Below, in pieces: positions 28,645 through 37,353 of a stretch of DNA of 64,000 nucleotides. A program made the position numbers and the translations under genes. Location of the stretch: positions 3,016,587 to 3,080,586 of the forward strand of contig NZ_KB235948.1 in assembly GCF_000332335.1 (NCBI RefSeq). Direction: 5' to 3'. This DNA comes from Kamptonema formosum PCC 10802. GTDB lineage: Bacteria; Cyanobacteriota; Cyanobacteriia; Cyanobacteriales; Oscillatoriaceae. The notes below the pieces were generated by a model. That model made no database searches. It was not told the DNA's origin and saw only the letters and a program-made list of their open reading frames with translations. Within the stretch, counting starts at the first letter, position 1, and each line of letters begins with the position of its first letter.

Positions 28645-29184
28645 CTAGACGAGAGCAGCAGTTGCGGTTTCTGATTTTGGCTGCTCGCCGTCTGGCGAAA
28701 TCCCTTGCCCTTCAATAAACGAACGCAACATCCAAGCCATCTGCTCGTGCTGCTCCATAAAACCCGTCAAAAAGTCTGCTGTTCCTTGGTCGTGAAATTC
28801 TCCAGAACACTGGTCCACATGCTGGCGAAGGTTGCGGATAATCTGCTCGTGGTCGTCTACTAAGCGAGCCACCATTTCTGTGGCTAAAGGCAAGTCGCCG
28901 ATGTGTTCTTTAATCGAGGCATATTTCAGGAAGCCTTCAGCCGTGCCGATCGGATAGCCGCCCAAAGATCGAATCCGTTCGGCAAGAGCGTCAATGTTAG
29001 CGGTTAAGGCATTATAGTGCTCCTCCCACAACTGGTGCAGCGAGCGAAATTGCGGGCCCACAACATCCCAGTGGTACTTCTTGGTCTTGATCAGCAACAG
29101 GTAAGCATCTGCCAGATCGTGATTCAATAAGTCGGTGACGCCCTGAAGCTGCTCATCAGTAAGACCTATGTTTAAATTGCGCAT
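28645..29184 (-). CDS. dps: Dps-family ferritin-like DNA-protection protein
   Basis: 179 residues. A four-helix bundle that forms a dodecamer, oxidises and stores iron with peroxide and protects DNA. The ferroxidase residues of the family are visible: His38 in KKYHWDVVGP, Asp65 and Glu69 in TANIDALAERIRSLGG. The C-terminal helix contains QHEQMAWMLRSFIEG. The start ATG has TAGGAGT nine bases upstream. Length fits cyanobacterial Dps proteins, which carry a short extended C-terminus. It is monocistronic as far as can be seen. Confidence 0.95.
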   Translation of the reverse strand: MRNLNIGLTDEQLQGVTDLLNHDLADAYLLLIKTKKYHWDVVGPQFRSLHQLWEEHYNALTANIDALAERIRSLGGYPIGTAEGFLKYASIKEHIGDLPLATEMVARLVDDHEQIIRNLRQHVDQCSGEFHDQGTADFLTGFMEQHEQMAWMLRSFIEGQGISPDGEQPKSETATAALV

Positions 29185-29542
29185 GAAAGACTCCTACAAA
29201 CGGTGGGTTATTCCCTTCATTTCATCAAATTAATCTGTCGCATAAATCAGTCGTAAGGAGGATAATTAATGGTGCGGAATAGAACAATATATCTGCTGCC
29301 GGCAGGACTCGAATTTTCCTCGTTTAGTATAAAGGAGCCAGCAACTTAAGCGGGGACTTTCCCTCACGCCCTACCCCCTCTCGGCAAGCAAAGCGGGGGG
29401 CGGGCGAGCCAGCGGTCAAGCCCCTGCTACCCACAGCCACCGGCATTTTTTTCGCCTGTCTACCCAGCGGTACAGCCGGCGCACTTTGCGGATAAAATCT
29501 TGCTGTGCCGGCGTGCGGCGTCAGGGTTGGGCGGCAAGCGAG
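29185..29542. other. Intergenic region upstream of dps
   Basis: No gene is recognised. It should contain the dps promoter. A GC-rich stretch around 29380-29410 is reminiscent of the CCTCCCCGC repeat but is too diverged to call. Confidence 0.4.
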
Positions 29543-30427
29543 TCAGGAGTCAGAACCCAGCGCCTTTAGCTCAGCGCGGGAGACAATCTGGGAGCCATAC
29601 CGGTTCGCGTACACTTGGGTAAATTCAGCCCCCCAGAACAGAATGTGAGCCGAATAATAAATCCAAATCAAAATAATGACGAACGAGCCGGCTGCGCCGT
29701 AGGCGGAAGCGATACCGCTATTGCCGAGATATAGCCCGATCAAAAATTTGCCGGCAGTAAACAGCAGCGACGTAATCGCCGCGCCAATCCAAACATCACC
29801 CCACGCCACTTTGGCATCGGGCAAGATTTTATACATCAGGGCAAACAGCAGCGCAATCGTGCTAAACGAGACAAGCCCATCTATCCAGTGCCAGACGCTT
29901 ACCGGAATTGCCAGCCAGCTATTAAACCACTGGCCAATCGCAGCCAGCGTGGCGCTAACTATTAGCGACACCAGCAGTAAAAAGCCGATCGCCAGCACCA
30001 TTGCGAAGGTCAAAACGCGGTCTTTAATAAAGCCTATCACCCCGCGCCCGGGCTGGGGCGAAACGTGCCAGATAATGTTGAGCGACTCTTTGAGCTGGGC
30101 AAACACGCCGGAAGCGCCTAGCAACAGCGTGGCGACGCCAATCAAGCCGGCAATCGTGCCCGACTGAGGCTTGTAGGCATTTTGCAGCAGCGCTTGGAGA
30201 GCTTCCGCACCCTCAATGCCGATTAAATGTTTAAGTTCGCTCACCACCAGACCTTGCGCCGCTTCCGGGCCAAATGCCAAACCGGCAATGGCAATCGCGA
30301 TAACCAGCAGCGGTGCGATAGAAAACACCGTGTAATATGCCAGCGCCGCCGCCAAGAGCGGCACTTTATCCTCTTGCCACTGCACAAACGTCTCTTTGAA
30401 CAGCAACCCAATAGCCTTTAGATTCAT
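29543..30427 (-). CDS. YihY/UPF0761 family inner membrane protein
   Basis: 294 residues with about six membrane helices. Family landmarks are present: VPLLAAALAYYTVFSIAPLL near the N-terminus, ASGVFAQLKESLNIIWHV in the middle, and IASAYGAAGSFVIILIWIYY with SAHILFWGAEFTQVYANRYG at the C-terminus. This is the YihY/BrkB family, once annotated as ribonuclease BN by mistake; its function is unresolved. The start has AAAGGAG upstream. Only 66 bp separate it from the divergent SDR gene. Confidence 0.93.
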   Translation of the reverse strand: MNLKAIGLLFKETFVQWQEDKVPLLAAALAYYTVFSIAPLLVIAIAIAGLAFGPEAAQGLVVSELKHLIGIEGAEALQALLQNAYKPQSGTIAGLIGVATLLLGASGVFAQLKESLNIIWHVSPQPGRGVIGFIKDRVLTFAMVLAIGFLLLVSLIVSATLAAIGQWFNSWLAIPVSVWHWIDGLVSFSTIALLFALMYKILPDAKVAWGDVWIGAAITSLLFTAGKFLIGLYLGNSGIASAYGAAGSFVIILIWIYYSAHILFWGAEFTQVYANRYGSQIVSRAELKALGSDS

Positions 30428-30493
30428 CGACTCTGCTCCTTTCGGTGGATGAATTTTATCCTGAGAGCCGCTTTAATGGCTTCTAACTGAAGG

Positions 30494-31288
30494 ATGAAAA
30501 AAGCTATGCAACTCGCAGGTAAAGTAGCGCTGATCTCGGGAGCCGGCTCCGGTATCGGTGAGGCGGCAGCAAAATTGCTGGCAAAAGAAGGCGCACTGGT
30601 GGCGGCGCTCGACCGTACAGAGGATAAATTGAAAGCCGTTGTGGCGCATATAAACCGCGCCGGCTCACAAGCCATGCCGGCTGTCGCCGACATCTCGCAG
30701 CCCGAGCAAATGCAGCAAGCTTACCAGAAGGTTATCGAGCAGTGGGGCCGGCTCGACATTGTATTTGCCAATGCCGGTATTAACGGAGTCTGGGCACCCA
30801 TCGAGGAGCTAGCGCCAGAAGAGTGGGACAAAACCATTAACATCAACCTCACCGGCACCTTCCTCACCGTCAAATATGCCGTGCCCTATCTCAAAAAACA
30901 GGGCGGCTCAGTCATCATCACGTCCTCCATCAATGGCACCCGCGTTTTCAGCAACACCGGCGCGACAGCTTATTCTTGCACCAAAGCCGCCCAGGTGGCC
31001 CTTACAAAAATGCTAGCCCTCGAACTCGCCAAGCACCGGATTCGCGTCAACGTCATCTGTCCCGGCGCGATCTCAACTTCTATTGATAAAAACACAGAGC
31101 TGCGCCATCTGGAAAAGGTCAAGGAACCCGCTGAATATCCAGAAGGAGAAATCCCGCTGACTGACGGCAAACCGGGGAGTTCCGAACAGGTGGCGCAATT
31201 AGTGCTATTCCTGGCGTCGGACGCTTCCAGCCACATCACCGGCACTGAAATTTGGATCGATGGCGGCGAGTCACTCATCATCGGTTGA
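30494..31288 (+). CDS. Short-chain dehydrogenase/reductase
   Basis: 264 residues. Classical SDR that oxidises or reduces a carbonyl/alcohol with NAD(P). Visible motifs: cofactor-binding GAGSGIG at 16-22, NAG at 93-95, the catalytic Ser145 and Tyr160-x-x-x-Lys164, and the C-terminal DGGESLIIG. Asp40 after the second strand (LVAALDRTED) favours NAD over NADP. The ATG at 30506 is an alternative start, better spaced from the GAAGG motif. The substrate cannot be read from the sequence. A terminator follows at 31305. Confidence 0.92.
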   Translation: MKKAMQLAGKVALISGAGSGIGEAAAKLLAKEGALVAALDRTEDKLKAVVAHINRAGSQAMPAVADISQPEQMQQAYQKVIEQWGRLDIVFANAGINGVWAPIEELAPEEWDKTININLTGTFLTVKYAVPYLKKQGGSVIITSSINGTRVFSNTGATAYSCTKAAQVALTKMLALELAKHRIRVNVICPGAISTSIDKNTELRHLEKVKEPAEYPEGEIPLTDGKPGSSEQVAQLVLFLASDASSHITGTEIWIDGGESLIIG

Positions 31289-31304
31289 GCCCTCTGCCAG
31301 ACGG

Positions 31305-31335
31305 GTAGGGTGCCTCACTCAAGCACCCTACTTTT
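31305..31335 (+). terminator. Terminator after the SDR gene
   Basis: Stem GTAGGGTGC/GCACCCTAC with a 9-base loop is followed by TTTT. It overlaps the 3' end of the convergent gene and may act on both strands. Confidence 0.7.
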
Positions 31336-31725
31336 GCCGCCCTCACCCGTCCCCCTTATTAACAAAACTTCATCCTCACTCGCAGAGCGCCCTATGACTG
31401 TTACCGTATCCGTTTCTTCGCTTATCTCTTCTAAAAACTCTTTCAGCCCCAACACCGATTCCATCTCTCCTGTTTGAATTGCCCGACCTATTCTAGGAGT
31501 TACCTGAACTTGTATATGCTTATTTTGCGACAGCCGTAAAGGATTATCTTTCGCCTTCTCAATACAGCTCCTGATGGCTCTTCTAGCTTGTCCTGTAGCG
31601 AAGTATTGCCCCACGGCAGAACGAGAAATCCTTCGCGTTTCAGCGTCACATCCTATCACGCCCGACATGTGAACGCCCAGAACTATCATGTCACCTATCA
31701 GCTTTGTCTCGTTTTGTTTATTCAT
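31315..31725 (-). CDS. Hypothetical protein
   Basis: 136 residues, soluble, no motif I recognise. It reads GDMIVLGVHMSGVIGCDAET, then SAVGQYFATGQARRAIRSCI and a C-terminal half with EFLEEISEETDTVTVIGRSA. The composition looks like real coding sequence (balanced, no repeat translation). The stop codon lies inside the terminator hairpin of the convergent SDR gene. It could be a phage- or plasmid-derived accessory gene, but nothing decides this. Confidence 0.5.
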   Translation of the reverse strand: MNKQNETKLIGDMIVLGVHMSGVIGCDAETRRISRSAVGQYFATGQARRAIRSCIEKAKDNPLRLSQNKHIQVQVTPRIGRAIQTGEMESVLGLKEFLEEISEETDTVTVIGRSASEDEVLLIRGTGEGGKSRVLE

Positions 31726-32249
31726 TGCTTTCCAGAAACAAAGGCTCCCACCTATTAAAATTTAAAATCACCCCTCTCCAATACACCCGCTTATATAGGA
31801 TAGCCTAGCTGAGAGGAAAAGTCCTCTGTAAAAGGTTAGATACAGGGGCACAGCTGAGGCAAAATTCCCCAAATCTAGCGGGGCGACAGTTAGGGAAAAC
31901 AGCTGCATGAAGCACTCAGGCATGCTGCGGCAATCCGCCGCGCCCATTTCGGTTCCCCAGCTGGAGGGAAAGGCAGACAGGGGTGCCAGAGAGCGCGGCC
32001 ATTTCCGGTTGGGATGCCGGTGCTGGCAATTCAATCGCCAGTAACGACGCCACATTCATGCGCACCTATATTTCGCACCCCGGTGCCGGCTTGACCGGAA
32101 CGCCGCCTCCTGTCAAACTAAAAATCCCAAATCTAAAATCAATAGCAGGGCGAGAGCGGCAATCGCCGGCGCAAAGCAATCTTTGATACAGTTGAGATTC
32201 CCCTGCCCAGCTCACCGATCCTGTTCCCACAGCCAACCAAAAACCTGCT
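31726..32249. other. Intergenic region upstream of mtnD
   Basis: I see no credible gene. It probably contains the promoter of the mtn cluster. I looked for a SAM-type riboswitch core and did not find one. Confidence 0.4.
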
Positions 32250-32804
32250 ATGGCCATTCTGCGACTCGAAGACGGCACCACTCACACCAACCTCACCGAC
32301 ATTGAGCGCCAACTCGCTTCCCTGAACATCCAGCTGAGCCGGTGGCCCGTCGGAGACGACCCCCAAACCCGCGCCCTACTCGCCAAAGACACCCTCACCG
32401 ACAGCGAAAAAGAGCAACTCCTGCAATCCCTCGACCGCTACTTTGACGAACTCAAGCGCACCGGCGGCTACCAGTCTCGCGACATCATCGCCCTGCACCC
32501 AGACGTGCCCAATCTCGACACCCTGCTGTCCAAATTCAACCGCTCCCACACCCACGCCGATGACGAAGTGCGCTACATCATTGCCGGTGAGGGCGTATTC
32601 GGCTTTGTCCGCCCCGACGGCACCCAAGTCGAACTCACAGTCCAACCCGAAGAATACATCAACGTCCCCGCCGGCACCGAACACTGGTTCCACCTCACAC
32701 AAACCCGCCGCATCAAAGCCGTGCGCTACTTCACCGGCACCGAAGGCTGGGTGCCCGAATACACCGGCACCCCCATCCGCTTGAGCCCCCTAGCCACCGT
32801 CTGA
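32250..32804 (+). CDS. mtnD: Acireductone dioxygenase
   Basis: 184 residues, cupin fold. In methionine salvage it oxidises acireductone to the 2-keto acid of methionine plus formate (iron form); the nickel form makes methylthiopropionate and carbon monoxide. Metal ligands are visible as His100, His102, Glu106 (SHTHADDEVR) and His145 (AGTEHWFHL). The N-terminal helix block and the closing VRYFTGTEGWVPEYTG are typical. It is the first gene of the plus-strand cluster mtnD-mtnW-mtnX-mtnB, although acting last in the pathway. A 212-bp gap with two dispersed repeats separates it from mtnW. Confidence 0.96.
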   Translation: MAILRLEDGTTHTNLTDIERQLASLNIQLSRWPVGDDPQTRALLAKDTLTDSEKEQLLQSLDRYFDELKRTGGYQSRDIIALHPDVPNLDTLLSKFNRSHTHADDEVRYIIAGEGVFGFVRPDGTQVELTVQPEEYINVPAGTEHWFHLTQTRRIKAVRYFTGTEGWVPEYTGTPIRLSPLATV

Positions 32805-32878
32805 GCCTCTAACTAGAAAATGTTTGTAGTTGGGCTTTAGCCCTACCCGCTCGCCCGCAGTGGGACAGTTCCCCTAGG

Positions 32879-32904
32879 GACAGGCGGGACGCCTGTCCTA
32901 CGCC
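32879..32904. repeat. GACAGGCG/CGCCTGTC dispersed hairpin
   Basis: GACAGGCGGGACGCCTGTC followed by CTACGCC. Related to the hairpins at 34194-34220 and 53034-53060. Confidence 0.7.
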
Positions 32905-32929
32905 TTTTTTCCCAGAAACGAGAATCTTT

Positions 32930-32971
32930 CTCCCCCTCCCCGCGTGCGGGGAGGGGGCTAGGGGGAGGGGT
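32930..32971. repeat. CCTCCCCGC/GCGGGGAGG dispersed hairpin, copy 3
   Basis: TCCCCCTCCCCGCG/TGCGGGGAGGGGGC. The same element as at 11014 and 19219, here between mtnD and mtnW. Confidence 0.8.
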
Positions 32972-33016
32972 TCAGTGCCCCATGCCCCACGCCCAATCCC
33001 CAATGCCCCCTTCTCC

Positions 33017-34174
33017 ATGCCCATCGAAGTTGACTACCGCTTCCCACCTGGCGTAGATGCCGGCAAACAAGCCAAAATAATTGCCGTCGGGCAAACCGCC
33101 GGCACCTGGGACGCCCGCTTCTCCCACCGCGCCGAGTCCCTGCGCTCCCATCTCGGCGAAGTCCTCACCACCGGCACCGAACCCACCGGCAGCAGTCTGG
33201 CCACAGTCCGCTTCCCAGAAGCCAACGCCGAAAACGACATCCCCACCCTGCTCACCATGATTTTCGGCAAATACTCAATGGCAGGGGCGGCAAAAGTAGT
33301 GGCAGTGCGCCTTCCCGAAACCTATGGCCAGCCTCCCAAATTCGGCATCTCTGGCATCCGCCAGCGCCTCGGCGTCCCCGACCGGCCCCCCATCATGGCC
33401 ATTTTCAAACCCGCCCTCGGACTCTCAGCCGACGACCACGCCGCCATCCTCAAAGAAGTCGCGTTTGCAGGGCTAGATATTATAAAAGATGATGAAATAA
33501 TTGTCAACCGCGCCGGTGCGCCGGCACTGGAACGACTGCACGCCTGCCTTTCAGTTCTGGATCGCGTCAAGCAGGAGACGGGGCGCACAGTGCTGTATGC
33601 GGTGAACGTCACCGGCAGATCGCCCCTGGAAATGGCCCGACGGCTGGTGCGGGAGGGAGCCAACGCCCTGCTGCTCAACGTTCTGTCTTATGGCTTCTCA
33701 GTGCTGGAGCAGCTGGCAGCCGATCCAGAAATTAATGTGCCGGTGTTCGCGCACCCCGCCCTTGCCGGTGCGCTGTGCGGCGCACCCGAACACGGCATGG
33801 CCTACTCGGTGGTGCTGGGAACTCTCATGGCGCATGCCGGTGCGGACGCAGTGCTGTATCCGGCGCACTACGGCAGTCTGCCCTTTGACCCACAGGAAGA
33901 AGCCAAGATTAGAGATATCCTGCGCCAGCGCAACGTCTTTCCTGTGCCCTCCGCCGGCATCCATCCCGGAGTCGTGCCCAGAGCCCTGGCGGATTATGGC
34001 CAGGACGCCATCCTCAATGCCGGCACCGGCATCATGGATCACCCCGATGGCCCAGCTGCTGGGGTTCAAGCGTTTTTTGAAGCGCTGAAACTGGCGGCAC
34101 CGGGGGAAGCGTTTAATTTGGAAACCGTGCCGGTGGGAACGCTGCGCACTGCTTTGGAAAAATGGGGCGTCTAG
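33017..34174 (+). CDS. mtnW: RuBisCO-like protein: 2,3-diketo-5-methylthiopentyl-1-phosphate enolase
   Basis: 385 residues from an ATG at 33017 (MPIEVDYRFPPG); the frame is open to 32975, but the extra residues translate a low-complexity tract. It is a form IV RuBisCO homologue. The counterpart of the carbamylated lysine lies in GLDIIKDDE (Lys157, Asp159, Glu160), and AIFKPALGL and the MAYSVVLGTLMAHAGAD region follow the large-subunit TIM barrel. It is clearly shorter than true RbcL (about 475 residues). Its neighbours mtnD, mtnX and mtnB identify it as the methionine-salvage enolase rather than a carboxylase. A functional cyanobacterial example is known from Microcystis. Confidence 0.94.
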   Translation: MPIEVDYRFPPGVDAGKQAKIIAVGQTAGTWDARFSHRAESLRSHLGEVLTTGTEPTGSSLATVRFPEANAENDIPTLLTMIFGKYSMAGAAKVVAVRLPETYGQPPKFGISGIRQRLGVPDRPPIMAIFKPALGLSADDHAAILKEVAFAGLDIIKDDEIIVNRAGAPALERLHACLSVLDRVKQETGRTVLYAVNVTGRSPLEMARRLVREGANALLLNVLSYGFSVLEQLAADPEINVPVFAHPALAGALCGAPEHGMAYSVVLGTLMAHAGADAVLYPAHYGSLPFDPQEEAKIRDILRQRNVFPVPSAGIHPGVVPRALADYGQDAILNAGTGIMDHPDGPAAGVQAFFEALKLAAPGEAFNLETVPVGTLRTALEKWGV

Positions 34175-34193
34175 ATTTCATATAAAAAGGATG

Positions 34194-34220
34194 ACGTAGG
34201 CACAGGCGTCTCGCCTGTGC
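34194..34220. repeat. GTAGGCACAGGCG/CGCCTGTGC dispersed hairpin
   Basis: GCACAGGCG-TCT-CGCCTGTGC with flanking ACGTAG. The same element, with GCGCAGGCG arms, lies inside the coding gene at 53034-53060. Confidence 0.8.
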
Positions 34221-34289
34221 TCGTGCAGCAAGAAACCAGGTTTCTCGCCCCCATTCAGGCTAAACAATTACTTGACAAACACGCTCACA

Positions 34290-34919
34290 GTGAAACGAGT
34301 AGTATTTTGTGATTTCGACGGCACCATCACCGCAGAAGAGACATTCGCCGGCATGCTTAAAGCATTCGCCCCAGAGCTTTCCGCGCAGATCATGCCAGAG
34401 ATGTACACCTTGCGGATGACGCTGCGGGAAGGCGTGCGCCGGTTGCTGGAATCTATCCCCTCGGCGCGATATGCGGAAATTCTCGACTACGCCCGCCCAA
34501 AGGCCATGCGACCTGGCCTCGAAGAACTGCTGGACTTTCTCGACGCCGAGGGAGTGCCGTTTGTGGTGGTTTCCGGCGGGTTGCGGGGGATGGTGGAGAC
34601 GGTGCTGGGCCAGCTGGCGGAGCGCGTCCATGCCATCTACGCGGTCGATGTGGGCACCACCGGCGAATATCTGCGCGTCGGCTCGGAGTTTGAGGGCGGT
34701 ACGGAATTGGTGTCCAAAGTGCGGGTGATGGAACTGTACCCAGCAGATGAGGCGGTGGCGATTGGGGATTCCATCACCGACTTGAATATGGCCATGCAAG
34801 CGCCGGTGGTGTTTGCCCGCGACCGGCTCACCCAGTACCTGGACGACCGGCAAAAGCCTTTCATACCTTGGAATGATTTTTTTGACGTGCGAGAGATCCT
34901 GTCGCAGCGCTGGATATGA
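34290..34919 (+). CDS. mtnX: 2-hydroxy-3-keto-5-methylthiopentenyl-1-phosphate phosphatase
   Basis: About 209 residues of the HAD superfamily. It dephosphorylates the product of MtnW to acireductone. The nucleophile motif VVFCDFDGTITAEETF is at the N-terminus, motif II is VVVSGG, and motif III/IV is AVAIGDSITDLNMA. The GTG at 34290 gives the expected start KRVVFCDFDG; a TTG at 34272 is the alternative. Neither has a clear ribosome binding site. It lies between mtnW and mtnB, as in Bacillus-type salvage clusters. Confidence 0.93.
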   Translation: MKRVVFCDFDGTITAEETFAGMLKAFAPELSAQIMPEMYTLRMTLREGVRRLLESIPSARYAEILDYARPKAMRPGLEELLDFLDAEGVPFVVVSGGLRGMVETVLGQLAERVHAIYAVDVGTTGEYLRVGSEFEGGTELVSKVRVMELYPADEAVAIGDSITDLNMAMQAPVVFARDRLTQYLDDRQKPFIPWNDFFDVREILSQRWI

Positions 34920-35007
34920 TATAAAAGTTATTCTCCTCGCACAGACGCGACAGGTCCGGTCTGAATCGCGTCCGCACACTGTTCTGGACTGTCAATTATT
35001 GCCTCAG

Positions 35008-35637
35008 ATGAACACCGATCCGCGTCCTGGTCTGGTTGCTGCTGCCCGCTGCTTTTACGGGCATGGCTGGATGCTAGGCACCGCCGGCAACCTCTCCGCC
35101 CGCCTGCCTGATGGCAGCTTCTGGATTACGGTTAGCGGTCGCCCAAAGGGTGAGCTGCAGCCCCATGACTTCATCCGCATCGCCCCGGATGGGGAGGTGC
35201 TCGACCGGCACCAGCAGGGCGACAAACCCTCTGCCGAAACCAGCATCCACCAGGCGATTTACGGCTGTTTCCCGGAGGCGGAAGCGTGCTACCACGTCCA
35301 CTCGATCGAGGCGAATTTAGTCTCCCGCCTCGCCACAAAAGATGATCTGCCGTTGCCCGGTATTGAAATGCTCAAGGGGCTTGGGGTGTGGGAGGAAAAC
35401 CCCAAGGTGGCGATGCCGGTGTTTGACAACCATTTGTACGTGCCTCGGATTGCGGCGGAGATTTGCCAGCGCTTTCAGGTGTCGCCCCCACAGGTGCCGG
35501 CGCTGCTCATTCGCGACCACGGCATCACCGTTTGGGCTCCCTCACAGGCAGCCGCCCGCCACTATGTGGAGCTGGTGGAGTATATCTTTCAGTATATGGT
35601 GTCCGCTCGCCAGGTTGGCTTTTGCGATATCCTGTGA
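35008..35637 (+). CDS. mtnB: Methylthioribulose-1-phosphate dehydratase
   Basis: 209 residues, class II aldolase fold. It dehydrates methylthioribulose-1-phosphate to the diketo substrate of MtnW. Zinc ligands are visible as His96 and His98 (CYHVHS) and His171 (RDHGIT), with Glu77 in SAETSIH as probable catalytic residue. GTAGNLSARL near residue 24 is typical. The ATG at 35008 is chosen because the upstream open frame overlaps mtnX and is not conserved. It completes the cluster; mtnA and mtnK (or mtnP) are not in the window. Confidence 0.94.
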   Translation: MNTDPRPGLVAAARCFYGHGWMLGTAGNLSARLPDGSFWITVSGRPKGELQPHDFIRIAPDGEVLDRHQQGDKPSAETSIHQAIYGCFPEAEACYHVHSIEANLVSRLATKDDLPLPGIEMLKGLGVWEENPKVAMPVFDNHLYVPRIAAEICQRFQVSPPQVPALLIRDHGITVWAPSQAAARHYVELVEYIFQYMVSARQVGFCDIL

Positions 35638-35864
35638 TATAATATCCGGTTGATTAACTTGAATCAGGAAACGCCGGCGGGCAATCAGTGACTCCCAATG
35701 CCCTTTTGCGTGATGCCCAATCCCCCCCAGCGCGATATGACAAGTATTCAACCGAACTTGATATCACTGACTCGCCGGCGGCAGAGTGTCGCCCCCCACA
35801 CCGGCACAGGGCGGTCCTGCTAGGATAGCAAAAAACACAAATCAGCAAGGAAGACGAGACCGGT

Positions 35865-36905
35865 ATGTCTAAATTCATCAGAATCCTCTCGATTGATGGG
35901 GGTGGCATCAGGGGGATTATTCCCGGGCAGATATTAGCCTTATTGGAAGACAAACTCCAGAAGCGCACCGGCAACCCTGAGGCGAGAATAGCCGACTTTT
36001 TCGATTTTTTTGCCGGCACCAGTACCGGTGGGATATTAACTTGTATTTACTTGTGCCCTGACCCGCAAAATCCCGCCAGACCTCGCTTTAGGGCCAGCGA
36101 AGCGGTGGAATTTTACCAGGAAAGAGGGAAGAAAATATTCAGCCGAAATCTGTGGCAGAAAATTCGGTCTTTGTGGGGCATAATTGATGAGAAGTATTCG
36201 GCAGAGCCTTTAGAAAAATTGCTGGCCAACTACTTCCTTGATTTAAAGCTGAGCGATTTGCTGAAAGCTTGTTTAATTCCCGCTTATGACATACACAAAA
36301 GGCGAGCTTTCTTTTTCACACAACATGATGCGAAAGTAGATAAGAAATCTGATTTCTTTATTCGGGATGTCGCGCGGGCAACGTCAGCAGCCCCAACCTT
36401 CTTTGAAGTGGCGAAAGTGACTTCACTGGCGAATAATTTCTACCCGTTAATCGATGGGGGAGTATTTGCCAATAATCCAGCGCTTTGCGCTTATGCGGAA
36501 GTGCGGACGAAACTAAAAGACAAGCTGAGTGAAGCCGAACCAGCCTCAGGCAACCCAGCAGAAAAAACTGCGGTCTTGCTCTCTCTGGGGACGGGAAATC
36601 TTAAAGAAAAATATGACTACGAAAAAGCGAAAGACTGGGGAAAGATTCAATGGGTAAGACCTGTGATTAATATCACGATGACAGGCGTTGCGGAAACGGT
36701 TGATTTTCAGGTCAATCAGGTTTTTGATGCCCTCAATAAACGGGAACAATATCTCAGGATAAATCCTGTGATTAGGAATAACAGCCCTATGGCTGTAATG
36801 GATAATACGTCCGACGAAAATCTTGATATTTTAAGCAAATTTGGGGCTGAAATAGCGCAAAACTACAGCAAGAAATTGGATGAATTTATAGAGTTTTTGC
36901 TGTGA
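35865..36905 (+). CDS. Patatin-like phospholipase
   Basis: 346 residues. A lipid acyl hydrolase with a Ser-Asp dyad. The oxyanion motif DGGGIRG is at 11-17, the nucleophile Ser53 in GTSTGG, and the aspartate in DGGVFANNP (Asp197). There is no signal peptide or membrane segment, so it acts on membranes from the cytoplasm. The size and the compact N-terminal catalytic domain resemble patatins that serve as effectors in CBASS defence, but no cyclase or other CBASS gene is adjacent, so a housekeeping lipase is equally possible. AGGAAG lies about 14 bases upstream of the start. Confidence 0.92.
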   Translation: MSKFIRILSIDGGGIRGIIPGQILALLEDKLQKRTGNPEARIADFFDFFAGTSTGGILTCIYLCPDPQNPARPRFRASEAVEFYQERGKKIFSRNLWQKIRSLWGIIDEKYSAEPLEKLLANYFLDLKLSDLLKACLIPAYDIHKRRAFFFTQHDAKVDKKSDFFIRDVARATSAAPTFFEVAKVTSLANNFYPLIDGGVFANNPALCAYAEVRTKLKDKLSEAEPASGNPAEKTAVLLSLGTGNLKEKYDYEKAKDWGKIQWVRPVINITMTGVAETVDFQVNQVFDALNKREQYLRINPVIRNNSPMAVMDNTSDENLDILSKFGAEIAQNYSKKLDEFIEFLL

Positions 36906-37062
36906 CCGGCACGAGCGCGGGCTGGCCTGCTTGAGGCTCCGCAACGGGCCCGCCCGACTGCCGTCCCTACCTTTGGACAGAGAATAATCTCAGACAGTCC
37001 TGATACCAAAGATAGATCCGGAAAGGATTGCTCGACAAGTCGTGGAGCAATTTCAGAGTTCT

Positions 37063-37353
37063 ATGTCCAGATTACTCACAGGTGCGGTATTGCTGGGGCT
37101 GGCTCTCGGTGTGCTGATCTGGCGAATCCGATACCACCGGCGGGGGAGTTCCCAGCGGGAAGAAGTGAAATGTCCGCTTTGCGGGAATACTTTGCAGCGC
37201 TGCCGCCGCCGGCACAGGGATTATCTGATCAATTTGCTGGTGCCGGTGCGCCGCTACCGCTGCAATTCCCCGGAGTGCCGGTGGGCGGGATTGCGGATTA
37301 GATGTCTTAGCCACAGCAAGACAGAAATCGCCAATGCCCGTGAATCCGGGTGA
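37063..37353 (+). CDS. Membrane protein with zinc-ribbon
   Basis: About 96 residues. One N-terminal membrane helix (LLTGAVLLGLALGVLIW) is followed by a basic stretch and a four-Cys zinc-ribbon: CPLCGN ... YRCNSPECRW. Between the Cys pairs is a basic linker rich in Arg (QRCRRRHRDYLINLLVPVRR), a layout seen in many small cyanobacterial membrane proteins of unknown role. A GTG at 37042 is an alternative start. It lies 157 bp after the patatin gene in the same direction. Confidence 0.7.
   Translation: MSRLLTGAVLLGLALGVLIWRIRYHRRGSSQREEVKCPLCGNTLQRCRRRHRDYLINLLVPVRRYRCNSPECRWAGLRIRCLSHSKTEIANARESG

Noticed and set aside
31768-32055. 95-codon minus-strand frame
   Set aside because: Composition (many Trp, Arg, Cys) looks non-coding, and there are no motifs or ribosome binding site.
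31726-32249. Possible SAM riboswitch upstream of the mtn cluster
   Set aside because: No SAM-I or SAM-II core elements recognised.
34260-34979. 239-codon minus-strand frame opposite mtnX
   Set aside because: Shadow of mtnX, whose motifs are unambiguous.
35865-36905. CBASS operon centred on the patatin
   Set aside because: No cyclase, ubiquitin-like or nuclease partner is adjacent; only the effector-like gene is present.
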